The position numbers and the translations under genes were made by a program. Below the pieces are notes generated by a model. That model did not search any database and was not told the origin of the DNA. It saw only the letters and a program-made list of their open reading frames with translations. A stretch of 64,000 bases of DNA, from the NCBI GenBank assembly GCA_030144725.1, contig JASKMD010000015.1, forward strand, positions 4,033,810-4,097,809. The letters are read 5' to 3'. Source of the DNA: Haematococcus lacustris (taxonomy: Eukaryota > Chlorophyta > Chlorophyceae > Chlamydomonadales > Haematococcaceae). Below, one piece after another: positions 19,650-31,944 of this stretch (position 1 is the first letter of the stretch; every line of letters begins with the position of its first letter).

Positions 19650-22600
19650 TTAAGCAGCCAGCTCAAGAGTGCCATCGCCCACTGAAGCTTCTTTCAACAT
19701 CTGCAGCACCTGTAGCCACGCCTCAGCCTCAGGCAGGCTGGCCCGCACCTGCTCACGCATGAAGGCTGCCCGCTCACTGTCACTGGCCAGCTGGTCGAAG
19801 ACTGCTTTGTTGACCACTACCCCTGCATCGAATTGGGCCAGCTGCTGCAGCTTGACATGAGCCACCACCCCTGACATGCTGCCATCAGGCAAGAATTCAT
19901 GGCTCTGATACACTGCTATGCCCCGGGTCAGCCCCGGTCCCTTCACCACCACCTCGCAGTTGGTGCCATCCAGGCTGACTGCTCCCTGCTCCACCTCATT
20001 GTAGCCAGCAGCTGCCAGCGCTCGCACCAGCTGACTGTGGTCAACACACCCATCCGCTGTTTGTGCACTTTCTATGGTGCTCGTTTGGCAAGTTATTGCC
20101 TTGGCAACCAACTCCAGCAAGGCTGGTGACTCTGCCAAGGATGTCTGTCCTCCAGTGCAGACCTGCAGCCACTGACTGGCGGCATACAGCTGCTTGAAAT
20201 CCTTTGCCCTCCACTTCTTATCATCAGGGCCCCTTCTGCTACACTCCCTCCACAGTGCTGCTGCCATGCTGTTCAGCTGCGGCTCACTGGCCAGCTGGCT
20301 GTGACCTGATGACACTGCCTGCTGGATGGACAGGGCGAGGAACGTGCTCCTGGCATGCAGCAGGTTGGTCAGCTCTAGAGGCTTGAAAGCTGCCAGTTTT
20401 GCCTCGACCACCTTGGCTGCCAGGTCGCGTACTGAGCTGTCCAGGTAGCCAAGGCAGGCCAAGCTGTACAGGCTGATGGCAAGCTGCCTCCTACCCCTTT
20501 TACCCCTTAGATGCCCTGGCGCCCGCTCAGCCAGCTGCCTGCAGAGCTCTGTGTCAGGCCACCACGCCAGGCACATGGCGTTGAGGACGATGCTGACATG
20601 CTGAACATTAAGAGCATCCATGCTACCGCTCACCTTGGCTGCAAAACATTCCAGCAGCTGACTTGTTTCCATACAGCAGCCGGTCAGCCCTCTGGCTGCC
20701 CTGATCAGGCTTCCCCAGGCTTCAAAGCCAGCATCCACCATACTTGTTTCTTGGTTGATAGCAGCTGTGACTGCCTGCAGTAGGGGCTGGGCACTGCCTC
20801 TGTAGCCCACTGAGACCATGGCCCTCAGTGGCATACGAATGTACTTGGCTTCCAGACCTGGAGAAAGCTTCCCAGGCAGCAGCTGCACTGCCTGGTCGCA
20901 CAGCCTGGTCAGGTCTGGGCAGTCGCTGCACTGCAGGCCAGCTGCCCCCAAGGCATGCAGCAGCTTGCTCCAACCACGCCAGCTACCCCTCTTCAAGGCT
21001 TCACTGCTGACGCTATGATGGACCAAGGCAGAGAAGGCGAAAGTTGCAGCGGAAGGAGGGAGGTGGCGCTTGAGCATTGTGAGGGACCAAACGGCGGTGT
21101 ATAGCCGGTAAACCTTCTCACCCTCACCCCGCACCCCTAAGCAATGCAGCAGGGCCTGAGTCAGCTTGTCCCTTTCGCTCTCCTCTAGCCTGTCCCAGTT
21201 CGTCATGTCCTGAATCAGCTGCACCAGCTGCTCGCCTTGGCTGCCGTCGACCTGGGCAGGAAGCTTCTCAACCACTGCCACCAGCTCTAGGTCCAGCTTG
21301 ACTTGGGGTGGGGGCTCGGATGTACAAAGGGCTGCATGCAATAAGGGGCAGGGTGTAACTTGAGTGGCAACACTGTCAGTGGCGGTAGGGTATGACATTG
21401 TGAGTGATGGGTAGGGTGAGCAGACATGATGTGGAGTACTGCGCAGCGATTCGTTGTTGAAGTTGTGTGTACTAATGGTTGGCGGGCTGCTTCCTTGCTG
21501 CCTCCATGTGTTGCGTTGGTTTAGGTGCTTGTGAGATGTTAGGGTTGCACATCCAGTTGCATTCATCCAGTAAGGAGGTTGAGTTCACCATCCAGGTTAC
21601 AAACATGGTGATGAGTGCTGAGCAGCAATCTGTTGTCGTAAGTCAAGTGTGCTAATGGTTGGTGGGTTGCTTTCTTGCTGCCTCCATGCCGGAGTGTTGG
21701 AGCAAGAAGCTTAATGTCAGTTAGGCCACCATCTATTGTGTTATTTAAGTCAGGTGTGGGGCAGTCCTAGCTCTTGCCCTTCCTCAGGGCACCCTTACTG
21801 CGTTGGCGTTCAGGTGGTCTCCCTCTAACACTGTGCCGTCTGAAGTGACACAATGGCTGGTGCAGAGGCAAGGCAGAGGCCTCGTGACTGATGTTTGCAG
21901 GCCTAATGGCTGGTGAACGGGCCTGGCACATAGTGAGGAAGATTGGACCAGGACAAGCACTCATGCTTGGAGCAGCAGCTCAACCAACCTTGCGCAGGCG
22001 GGCCAGATGTCTGTGAGGGCATCTGCTCAGCTTCCTCCTGCTGCAGCATGCCAGCGTCCACCTCACAGCTAAGCAGTTGGTCCACTTGTTGAGGCTCACC
22101 TGCAACCGGCCAATAGCACTACCACCAGGGTGACCACTTGCCACTGAGGGCCCCGCCAAGGAGCCTGGCCTGCTACCCTTGCACAGGTGGGCCGGATGAC
22201 TGCGTATGCGTGTTGCTGAGGCAGGGTCGGGAGCAAAGCTTCAGCCGCATATATAAACAGCATCAGTGGCAGGCAGGGTGAGCAGGCATGGTGTTGAGTG
22301 CTGAGCAGCAGTCCATCGTGAAGGTGAGTGTGCCAATGGTGGGTGGGCTGCTTCCTTGCTGCAGCTGGTCCAGCTCAAGATGCCATGTGCGCCATGTGCC
22401 TTGTTTGCCATGCAACTGGAGTGGGTGTCTGGCTGTTGTCTGGGTGGCAGTAGAGGAAATGCAGCTAGTGGTGTTCCTTGGTAATGCTGGCATCCGCACA
22501 TGGGGTTCACTGCAAGCCTGCCGCATAATGATCGAGAGGCCCAACAGCGTCAGGCCAACAGCCAGGCAGCCAGGCAAGGTGGTGACAGTGCACGAGTTCT

Positions 22601-24608
22601 GCTCCAGCCGGGTCAGCTCAACTGTGGATAGCCCCCAGCCTTGCAAGGGGCAACTGAAGGGCAGCAAGCCCACAAGGCCTGCAGGCTGGGAGCCCCAGCA
22701 GGACAGGTGCAGGACCCGTCAATTGCTGTAGTCTGAGGTGCCTGAGGTCCTGGAGCCAGCAATTGTAGGTGCCAGTGCGGTGGCCTCATGTGGGGACCCT
22801 GGGTGGACAGGGACAGCAACTCAGCCCTCAAGCAGCCCTATAGTCTAAAGCCTTGCAAGGGACAACCCTCCATCAGGCGGGAGAAGCCCCATGGCGCTCA
22901 TTGGCCCTTTGCTGGTGGCCAAGCCAACTAACGGCTGCAAGGAGTGCTGAGTCATGAGCTATGTATGCAAGCGGCCAATAAAAGGAGCCTGGCCAGTTAC
23001 CCTTGCGCAGGTGGGTCGAATGACTGTGTATGTGTGAGTGGCACGGAAGGTAATTGCTGAACCCAGGGGTCTCAGGGGAGGGAAGAGAGGCTTGGTTATG
23101 ACACACTTCAGGGCCAGGAGCAAAGCTTCAGCCTCAAATACAAACAACATCAGTGGTGGTCAGTGTATGCAGGCATGGTGCTGAGTGCTGAGCAGCAGTC
23201 CATTGTGAAGGTGAGTGTGCCAATGGTGGGTGGGCTGCTTCCTTGCTGCCGAGGTGCCTGAGGTCCTGGAGCCAGCAATTGTAGGTGCCAGGGCGTGGCT
23301 TGTCGCAGTCAGCCTGGTGCCAGCAGGTTGAGGTGCAAGTGCGGTGCCTTATGTGGTGCCCCTAGGTGCACCAGGTCTCCCCTGAGGACCTTAGTGAGTG
23401 GGTGCACAGGGACCGCAACTTAGCCCACAACCTCCAACTGCTGGGAAAAACCCCATGGCGCTCACTGGCCCTGTGCTGATGGCCAGACCGACCTGCCCTA
23501 TGCAAGGAGTACCAAGCCATAAGCTATGAATAGGTGCAAACAAACCTCACACCCACACACCACATGTGCACACAAGGCACTGCCTGCAGCTGTTTCACAA
23601 CTCAAGAGCATGTGTTTCATGCCAACATCTACTGCCCCACCTCGAGAGAGGGTAGGGATAGGGAAAAGTCGAGCATTCTGACAAGACCGCTGTGGCTAGG
23701 ATTTAGTTTCGGTACGGCTGGTAGGGCTGAGAAGGCCTATCTGGCAGCGGCAGTAAGGGGTGTGCGACTGAGCCGCCACAGTGAGGTGCAGACGTGACTG
23801 CAGATTATGAGCCGGTAAGGCAAGGAGGGTAGATTGTGGCATGAAACATCAATAGCAGCTTGGCCCGACTACCTTGCGCTGGCGTATCAGTAGGCATGCT
23901 GGGCGTCTCCTCCACTTCCCCTGCCAGCTCAAATCCTTGGGAGGGTCTGGGCAGTGTCTCAGCCCCGTGGTCACCTGAGGGCAAGAGGGGTCAAGATGTG
24001 AGCAGCATAGGGCAGAAGAGAGGAGAAAACGAGCAGCAACAAGGAAGCCCTCCTACTGCTAGCTCATAGACTCATTACAGGCTGTAGGCATGTGCCTTTG
24101 TTAACGATGCCTCGCTGTTGTGATGGTAATTATGGTCGTTGGTCGTGCATAGCAGCAGCAGCAGCAGCTCGACCTGCATAGATAGCATACCTTGTGTTTG
24201 AGAGCCAGATGTGTTTGGCGACACGCTAGGCAGATCTTGCGGATGCCCTGCCAGCCACTGCTGTCCATCAGGCAGTCTGGGCAGTGGCTCACCCCAGGGG
24301 TCGCCTGAGGGAAAGGAAGGATGAGCTACAAATGAGCTTCTGCTGCTTTATAGCGAGCCTCGAGACGGACAGCAGCGTGACTGTACTATCCAAGGGCAGT
24401 AGTGTGTGCTGGCAGCAGCCGGGGGCAGCAGGGTGTACCGCACACCTTGCGCAGGCACGCTGAGCTTCCGCGACGGCCCGCTGGGCAGCCAAGGTAGATT
24501 GGAGATGTAAGGTGCAGAACTGCGCGAGGAACCAGCTGGTCGCGAACCCCAGCCGACGCGAAGCCCGGGTCGGGCCGAGCAAACGCGGGCAGGCAGCAAC
24601 GACTGCAT
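19650..24608 (-). CDS. OPR/RAP-like organelle RNA-binding protein, array copy 4
   Basis: Exons 24608-24446 and 21331-19650 give 614 aa. Exon 1 is nearly identical to that of copy 3 (MQSLLPARVCSARPG ... SVPAQ). Exon 2 begins CTSEPPPQVKLDLELVAV and holds the helical repeats (RLYTAVWSLTMLKRHLPPS, QLAISLYSLACLGYLDSSV, QLNSMAAALWRECSRR). An intact RAP-like domain follows (GIAVYQSHEFLPDGSMSG, GVVVNKAVFDQLASDSER), ending EASVGDGTLELAA. The predicted intron is unusually long (3114 nt) because it holds two transposon-like remnants and duplicated spacer, so pairing exon 1 with this exon 2 is less certain than in other copies. The exon 2 open frame itself is intact and long. Confidence 0.62.
22375..22975 (+). 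mobile_element. TnpB/Fanzor-like C-terminal remnant, best preserved copy
   Basis: Plus strand: VVFLGNAGI, then RPNSVRPTARQPGKVVTVHE, a segment in the position of the TnpB zinc-ribbon lead-in (E-F-x-x-S-x-V-S-S), and at 22803-22832 VDRDSNSALK, matching D-R-D-x-N-x-A. The CxxC pairs expected for a zinc ribbon are missing. Frames are broken elsewhere. It lies in intron 1 of copy 4. Confidence 0.55.
23215..23530 (+). mobile_element. Second TnpB/Fanzor-like remnant in intron 1 of copy 4
   Basis: A shorter copy: CCTGAGGTCCTGGAGCCAGC-type sequence, then VHRDRNLAHNLQL (degenerate RuvC-III-like motif, D to H) and the shared end block CATGTGTTTCATGCCAAC. The start of each repeat (GAGCAGCAGTCCAT.GTGAAGGTGAGTGTGCCAATGG) is duplicated at 22303 and 23190, so the insertion was duplicated locally. 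Confidence 0.45.
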
Positions 24609-24780
24609 GGAGGGAAGAGACGATGACGGGCGAGGGAGGCAGGCCGCAAGCGAAGACCGCGCCAAAGAAGACTTCACGGATCAAGAGCGAGAAGTGCAGG
24701 GTGAGAGGACCGAAGTGCAGGGCCAGTGCGCAGGGTGAGTGTGGTGATACAGAGGCGGTGCACAGCGCAGGGCTAGGGCT

Positions 24781-24836
24781 GCGTTTCACGGGTGTCACGG
24801 AAACGAGATAAAGCGTCGGCTACGCGCGCCGACGGG
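24781..24836 (-). promoter_or_regulatory. Conserved upstream block (copy 4)
   Basis: GAGATAAAGCGTCGGC on plus (CTTTATC on minus), about 200 nt before the ATG at 24608. Confidence 0.35.
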
Positions 24837-24929
24837 GCAACTAATGCCAACCTACACTGGTGCTTCCTACACTGGTGCTCCCACAACAGGATACTGCAGT
24901 CGTATCCTCAGCAACTAATAACTTATGGT

Positions 24930-25420
24930 GGGGCAAGGGGCTAGTTCCGTGACCCACCCCTCCCTTGTTGGCCATCGCATTGACCCCGCCCCCATCCCGC
25001 TCCTTGCCAGCTGCCCGCCCTGTCCTTGCTATCCCTGTGCCTTTCTGCCCAGCCCTGTGACACAGCAGTCGCTAGGGGCCCAGGCGGCTGGTGTGGCAAC
25101 AGCACGTCCCACAGTGTTGAGGCCAGCCAGGCCGAGGCTGGGTACCCACCCCAGCTGTGCCAAGTCCTTGCGTCAGCCGTGCTCTGTTTTACTATGGCAG
25201 GGACTGACGTGCCCCCACACCCCAGGACGAGCTCCCCACCCTGACCTTGCCACGCCTGTGCCCAGCTGGTCCTGGCTTGGCAGCAGGCCAGGCACCAGAC
25301 CGCCCAAGCTGTGCGGACTCCTGGTGCTAGGCTATGTCCCAGTGTGGCTTTTGAGCAGTGTAGCCATCCAACACCAGCCAAACCAGCCAGGTGAACAGCC
25401 ACACAAACCTGCCCAGCAGC
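24930..25420. repeat. 5' flank block and spacer behind the fused gene
   Basis: Shares the CTCCTTGCCAGCTGCCCGCC and GTCGCTAGGGGCC landmarks of the duplicated 5' flank. No gene supported on either strand. Confidence 0.45.
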
Positions 25421-25425
25421 TTACA
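25421..25425 (-). terminator. Candidate TGTAA polyadenylation signal
   Basis: The context CTTACAATGAGGCACGCCAC recurs at 38566, in both cases about 200-235 nt downstream of a RAP-encoding segment. Confidence 0.35.
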
Positions 25426-25614
25426 ATGAGGCACGCCACCATCGGCCACTACTCCCCTGACTGTCCAGCGCTCCAGTGTAGTTTGCAATGTCAGCAGCAT
25501 GCAAAGCCAACACACACCACCCATGCCTAGTGCTGCAAGGGCACTTCAGGGCCATGCAAGGTTCTGTCTGCCTTTCGCAATGTCATCCATAAGTGTCGCC
25601 ACTGCCCACTGAAG

Positions 25615-25994
25615 CTACCTGCAGTACCTTCCACCACGCCTCAGCCTCAAGCAGGATGGTTTGATGACCACACCAGCATCAAAGTGGGCCAGCTGCTGCA
25701 GCTTGACATGAGCCACCACCCCTGACATGCTGCCGTCCTGTAGTGAGTCGTGCATCACTCGCTGGTCCACAGCTATGCCCCGATGTGGACCAGGCCCTGT
25801 GTTCAGCAGGTGGGTGCAGCAGCTGCCATCATGCTGACTGACTTTTGCCTGCAATACCTGCCTGTGCCCTGCACCTGGCAGCGCTTGCACCTGCTGGCTC
25901 GTCACACCAAGTTGCACCATAGCTTGTGAACACTTTTTGTGTCCTTTTCCAGGAAGGGTTTGCCAGCAATGATGGAGACTCTGCCGATATATAT
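25615..25994 (-). pseudogene. RAP-domain remnant beyond the stop of copy 5
   Basis: 25920-25660 encodes RAP-like sequence in another frame (GIAVDQRVMHDSLQDGSMSG, VVAHVKLQQLAHFDAGVV), then shifts frame at NKAV. A TAG at 25997-25995 replaces the Gln codon that follows C-T-G-G in the paralogues. The RAP half of copy 5 is therefore disabled. Confidence 0.6.
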
Positions 25995-28900
25995 CTAGCC
26001 TCCAGTGCAGACATGCAACAACTGACTAGCTGTGTACAGCTGCAACAGATCCTGCTCTCCCCATTGCTGCCCATTTGCATCCCTCCTGCTGCACTCCCTC
26101 CACAGTGCTGCTGCCATGCTGTCCAGCTGCGGCTCACTGGCCAGCTGGCTGTGACCTGATGACACTGCCTGGTGGATGGACAGGGCAAGGAACATGCTCC
26201 TGGCATGCAGCAGGTTGGTCAGATCCCGAGTACAGAGAGCTGTCAAGTCTGCCTCAGCCACCTTGGCTGCCAGGTCACGCACTGAGCTGTCCAGGTAGCC
26301 AAGGCAGGCCAGGCTGCATATGCTGCTGGCCAGCTGGCTGCTATCCGTTCTCACCTGCTTAGCTAGCTGCCTGCACAAGTCTATGTCAGGCCACTGCACC
26401 AGGCGCATGGCATTGAGGATGGTGCTGGCATCCTGGGCTATTAGTTTCTCCATGTTGCTGGGTGCCTTGGCTGCAAACTGTGCCAGCAGCTGTCTTGTTT
26501 CAATTCTGCAACCGGGCAGCTCTGCGGCAGCCTTGATCAGCTTCCTCCAGATTGGGAAGCCAGCATCCACCATACTTGTTTCTTGGCTGATGGCAGCTGT
26601 GACTGCCTGCAGTAGGGGCTGGGCACTGCCTCTGTAGCCCACTGTGGCCATGGCCTTGATTGGCCTGGTTATGTACTTGTCAGTTATACCCGGAGTCAGC
26701 TTCTCAGGCAACAGCTGCACTGCCTGGTCACAAAGCCAGGTCAGGTCAGGGCTGCTGCTGCACTGCATGCCAGCTGTACACGAGACATGCAGCAGCTTGC
26801 TCCAATCGCGCCAGCTACCCCTCTTGAAGGCTTCACTGCTGGCGCAATGGCAGAGAAGGGCGGAGAAGGCTGACGTTGCAGCGGAAGGAGGGAGGCGGCG
26901 CTTGAGCTTGACCAGGGATAAGGCAGCCATGGATAGCTGGTAAGCATCCTCAGTTTCACCACCCACCCCCAAGCACTGCAGCAGGGCCTCAGTCAGCTTG
27001 TCCCTGCTGCTCTCCTCAAGCCTGTCCCAGTCCGCCATGTCCTGAACCACCTGCACCAACTGCTCGCCCTGGCTGCCGCTGAGTTCAACAGGGAGGTCCT
27101 CTACCACCGCCACCAGCTGCTCCAGGTCCAGCTTGGCTGGGGGTGAGGGCCCAAACTCACAGTGGGCTGCATGCAGGAAGGGGCAAGGGTGTAATGTGAG
27201 TGGTACCAATGTCAGTGGCGGCAGGGTAAGCAGACATGGTGCCGAGTGCTGAGCAGCGGTTCGTGTGCTAACGGTTAGTGGGCTGTTTCCTTGCTGCTTC
27301 AATGCCAGAAAGGAGTAGGGAGGACAAGGCCAGTCAGGCCACCATTGGTCCGGTCAGGGGATCTCCCTGCTTTCTGATTTCATGCTTTCTTACTTTGCTG
27401 TCTTAAGTGACCCAATGGCTGGTGCAAGGGCCTGGCCAGATAGAGAGGAAGAGTAGACCAGGACGTTCACTCATGTTTTCAGCAGCTGGGGTTACCTCAG
27501 GGGAAGAAATGGTAGGCTATATTTTAAGCAGCTGCTCACAGCAAGCCTCGTGACAGGCAGCAGCGTGACTGTACTATCCCATGGCAGCGGTGTGTGCTGG
27601 CAGCAGGCAGGGGAGCTGGCTGTGCCGCACACCTTGTACAGGCTCGCTGAGCTCCCACGATGACCCGCTGGGAAGCCAAGTTGTTGGTAGTGGTAAAGTT
27701 GCTAATGATGTCTGGCCTCCAGTGCAGGCGTCCTTTGTCTGCCTGGCAGTGTGTAGCTGCAGCAGCTCCTGCTCACTCCATTGCTGCCCAACTGCTTCCC
27801 TCCTGCTGTACTCCCTCCACAGTGCTGCTGCCATGCTGTTCAGCTGCGGCTCACTGGCCAGCCGGCTGTGACCTGATGACACTGCCTGCCGGATGGAGAG
27901 GGAGAGGAACAAGCTCCGGGCATACAGTAGGGCCGTCAGATCACGCGCACCAAGAGCTGTCAAGTCTTCCTCAGCCACCTTGGCTGCCAGGCTGCGCACT
28001 GAGCTGTCCAGGTAGCCAATGCAGGCCAAGCAGCATAGGCTGATAGCTAGCTGGCTGCATCCCATTGCGCCCCTTAGGGGCCCTGCCGCCAACTCAGCCA
28101 GCTTCTTGGTGAACTCGGGAAACTCAGCCCTCTGCCACCACACCAGGCACATGGCGTAAAGGAGGGTGCTGACATCTTCAGCATCAAGATCATCTGTGCA
28201 ACCCGTCCATCTGGCTGCAAACTGTTCCAGCAGCTGTCTTGTTTCCATACTGCAGCTGGGCAGCTCTCTGGCTGCCCTGGTCAGCTTCCTCCAGTTTTTA
28301 AAGCGAGCAGTCTTCATAATCAAGCCCTGGCTGATGGCAGCTGTGACTGCCTGCAGCAGGGGCTGGGCACTGCCTCTGTAGCCCACTGAGACCATGGCAC
28401 TGAAAGGCATGCTTATGTCATTGTAAGACATACCCCTAATAAGCTTACTAGGCAGCAGCTGAACTGCCTGGTCGCACAGCCTGGTCAGGGCTGGACAGTC
28501 GCTGCACTGCATGCCAGCTGCCCCCAAGGCATGCAGCAGCTGGCCCCAATCATGCCAGCGACTCCTCTTCATGGCTTTACTGCTGGCGCAGTGGCGGATG
28601 AAGGCAGAGAAGGCTGAAGTTGCAGCGGGAGGAGGGAGGTGGCGCTTGAGTATGACCAGGGACCAAGCGGTTATGCTTAGCTGGTAGGCACCCTCAGCTT
28701 GACCCCCCACCCCCAAGCACTGCAGAAGGGCTTTAGTCAGCTGGCGCCTGCTGCTCTCCTCAAGCCTGTCCCAGTCCGCCATGTCCTGAACCACCTGCAC
28801 CAGCTGCTTGCCCTGGCTGCTGCTCATCTGCACAGGGAGGTCTGCCACCTCCACCTCAAAGTCCAGCTTGGATGAGGATGGGGGTTTTGGTTTGCGCAGA

Positions 28901-30032
28901 GCTGCATGCAAAGAGGGGCAGCATGAGCGGTAGCATCATCAGTGGTGGGCAGGGTGTGCGCATATGGTGCTAAGTGCTAGGCAGCGATTTGCTGTGAAGG
29001 TGGGTGTGCCAGTGGCTGATTAGCCCCATACTTTATACCTACATAGCCCCTAACCTTTACTAATTAGTGCCCCTAACTAGCTCAGCTGTGAGCAGCCCGC
29101 CACCATGTGAGAGGCAACTGGACCGCAACAAGTCTGGGAGGCCCTAGCAGGTCAGGTTCAGGACCCGCCGGTAGCGATCAGCCTGGAGCTATAGTCTGAG
29201 GTGCCTGAGGCCATTGTAGGGGTCATAGCTTGGTAAGTGGGAGCGAGTCTGGGAGGTTCCTGGGGACCCTGGCAAGAAGGTGCACCCTATGCAAGGAGCA
29301 CCCAGCCATGGCCTTTGAATAGGCACTGAATCTTAAACCCACCCACCACATGTGCACACTAGGCACAAGAAGCTGGAGACCCAGCACTCAAGGCGCAGGC
29401 CCTGTAGCCTGGGGCACAGTAGTGTGCATGAAGCCCTGTTTGAACCAATGATCTAACAAGGATTGCATTTGTGCACACTAGGCACTGCGTGTAAATGTTC
29501 CACAGCACAAGAGCATATGTTTTATGCTAACGTCTACTGCACCACCGCGAAAGACGGTCGGGATAGGGAGAAGTCAGGCCATTTGACAACACCGCCGCGG
29601 CTAGGTTGTAGGTGAGGTATGGCTGGTAGGGCTGAGAGGCCTATGTGGCAGTAACAGTATGGGGAGTGCGAGTGACTCGCTACAGGACGCTGCAGACGTG
29701 ACTGCAGATAATGAGCCGGTAAGGCGACGACGATGATTCGTGGCATACATTATCAATAGCTCTAAAGCTGCGCATAGCAAGCCTCGAGACCGGCAGCAGC
29801 CTGACTGTACTATCCAATGGCAGCGGTGTGTGCAGGCAGCAGGCGGGGGCAGCAGGCCGTACCGCACACCTTGCGCAGGCACGCTGAGCTTCCGCGACGG
29901 CACGCTGGGCAGCCAAGGTAGAATGCAGGGGCGAGGTGCAGGAATGCGCAAGGGACCAGCCGGTCGCGAACCCCAGCCGATCCGAAGCCCGGGTCGTGCC
30001 GAGCAGGCGCGGGCAGGTAGCAACGAATGCAT
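25995..30032 (-). CDS. Fused two-module OPR-like gene (array copies 6+5)
   Basis: Exons 30032-29870, 28901-27633 and 27166-25995 give 867 aa. The first exon is a transit peptide (MHSLLPARACSARPG). The second starts as a normal copy 6 module (ALRKPKPPSSSKLDFEVEV) with repeats up to WREYSRREAVGQQW and TGGQTSLATLP. Around 27700 it switches in frame to the 3' end of a transit-peptide exon (SGSSWELSEPVQ) and uses that exon's GTGTGC donor at 27633/27632. This joins G to CC-CAC of the copy 5 module exon (CEFGPSPPAKLDLEQLVAV), so two helical-repeat modules would lie in one protein. The total length is a multiple of three. It ends at a TAG after LHVCTGG and so lacks RAP. The alternative is two genes: copy 6 ending at 27574 and copy 5 without its own first exon. 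Confidence 0.55.
29080..29320 (+). mobile_element. TnpB/Fanzor-like remnant in intron 1 of copy 6
   Basis: A truncated copy retaining the QVSSAVS..PPP-equivalent segment and the GGGGACC region, but not a clear D-R-D motif. The shared end block (CATATGTTTTATGCTAACGTC) follows at about 29515. Confidence 0.4.
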
Positions 30033-30193
30033 GGAGCACCAGCGAAGATCGCGCCAAAGAGCACTCTGGAAATGCGAAATGTGAGAGGTGATAGGGTCAG
30101 TGGGGAGGAAATGTGCAGGGTGAGAGGATCGTAGCTCAATGCGCGGGGTGAGTGGGGTACACGGGTGCGGTGCACAACGCGGAGGCTAGGGTT

Positions 30194-30247
30194 GCGTTTT
30201 ACGGATGTCATGGAAGCGGATAAAGCGTAGGCTGCACGTGGCGACGG
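30194..30247 (-). promoter_or_regulatory. Conserved upstream block (copy 6)
   Basis: GGATAAAGCGTAGGCTGC on plus, about 190 nt before the ATG at 30032. Confidence 0.35.
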
Positions 30248-30524
30248 AACAAACCAAAGCCAAGCTACACTGGTGCTTCCTGAAGGCTGGTGCACTGGTG
30301 CTCCCTGGAAGTTGCACCATCGACCACATCAGGATGATGCACAGTCATCCACCCAGCAGATGATCACAGATGGTGGGTCCATGGCTAGTGCTACATGGCC
30401 CATCCCTTCCTCATTGACCATCGCATAGACCCCGCCCCTACCCTGCTCCTTGCCAGCTGCCCGCCCTCTCCGTGCTATTCCTGTACCTTTCAGCAGGTCA
30501 GTTGCAATCAGTGTCAAGTTGCAA

Positions 30525-30680
30525 TGGTGTCAACGATCTTAGGTGCCAGCGGTTTGAGGTGCCAGGGCGGTACCCCTGGGTGCACCAGGCCACCCCCGGG
30601 GACCTTGGCAAGTGGGTAGCCTGGGGTCAGGGCACAAGCCCTTGGTACCCCGGGGACCTCGGCACGTGGCCCTGACATGT
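30525..30680 (+). mobile_element. Short TnpB-linked repeat fragment
   Basis: GGTTTGAGGTGCCAGGGCGG and the following GTGCACCAGGCCACCCCCGG match the fragment at 38120-38200, which there continues into a D-S-N-x-D-L-Q-R-A block. Only the lead-in survives here. Confidence 0.4.
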
Positions 30681-31000
30681 TGCCATCATGAAGTGAATCA
30701 TGCATCACGTGCTGGTCCACAGCTATGCCCCAATGTGGACCAGGCCCTGTCGTCAGCAGGTGGGTGCAGCAGCTGCCATGGTGCTGGCTGACTGCTGCCC
30801 GCCATACCTGCCTGTGCCCAGCACCTCCACCTCACGCTTGCACCTGCTGGCTGGTCACACCAGGTTACACCACGGTAGCTCCTGCAAGGCTGGTGTGGCT
30901 GCCAGGGATGTCTGGCCACCGGTGCAGGCGCTGAGCCACTGAGTGGCTGCGTACAGCTGACTGAGATGATTTCCCCTCTCCTGCCAGGGAGTCCAGACAA
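30681..31000 (-). pseudogene. OPR gene fragment (linker to RAP start)
   Basis: Contains the family's ALEARHPWQ-type and HGSCGPAR-type segments in shifted frames. The same arrangement occurs at 39120-39330 and 43400-43570. Confidence 0.5.
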
Positions 31001-31944
31001 CCTGCCAGGGAGTCCCTAGTTGTAGGGGAGGTATGTGCTGTGCCGGTTTACAGCTGCAGGCTTACAAGCAGGGCCTACAGTACACATCAACAACATGTTT
31101 TGCCCACCCTCGCTCCTTAGCCCACCTGCCCTGCGCCTCCCCTTGCGGACCATCAGCTCACACCACCACACTCAGCTCAAGGAGTCATGCAAGGGGCAGG
31201 GCGTGTAGCCTGTGCTTGTGACCCCATGTCACAGCAGCAAGGCGCTGTCCCTGCCTCGTCATTGCAACCCTCACTGGACTCACCCAGCCCCTCTACTGCA
31301 TTCTGCCGAGACTGTCAGGGCGGCCCTGGAACCTGGAGCAGCCTAATCCTTGCCAGCAGCCAGCCATGGCCACCACACAGGCCCTCAGGCGCAGTGGCTG
31401 ACACAAGGCAGGCTGCGCAGCAGCCAGTCAAGGGCACTAATTCAGGCGGGGCACAAGCACCGCCTGACCCGTTGACCCCTGACATGCCCTGACCTGTGAA
31501 GGGACCTGACGCTACATGCCCTGTATCATCACTGTTACATGCCCATGCACTGCTGCTCTAATGGCGTCATTGGCACTCTAGTGGCAGTGGCACAGGGGTA
31601 GGGTCGACGCCAACCTGCCAGCATGCGGCACTGCCCCACACTGCCTGCTGCTGAGCCACCTGGACCACAGGGAGCACCCTGCTACTCACAGCCTACAGCT
31701 ATGCACTGTCCCTGGCTCGTCATGGTCACTGTCAGCGCACACTCGCAGCCACAGCTTAGCCACCACGGGGTCGACCTCCAGCTGCCAGCATTTCACTCTG
31801 CTGCTGTGCCGGCTGTTATAAACTATGGGCACAGCAGTGACTCTGGTGTTACTACACTGCCAAGCCGAACATATCACATGCCACGCAGCTGGCTGGCTGC
31901 ACCCACTGCCCACAAAGTCTGCCACTGTACTGACCCTGTCACTT
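31001..31944. repeat. 3' flank of copy 7 with paired TGTAA
   Basis: Second full copy of the 3' flank block (compare 8740-9712 and 39335-40130). Two TTACA strings at 31048-31052 and 31062-31066 are candidate poly(A) signals about 0.9 kb beyond the stop. No gene. Confidence 0.5.
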
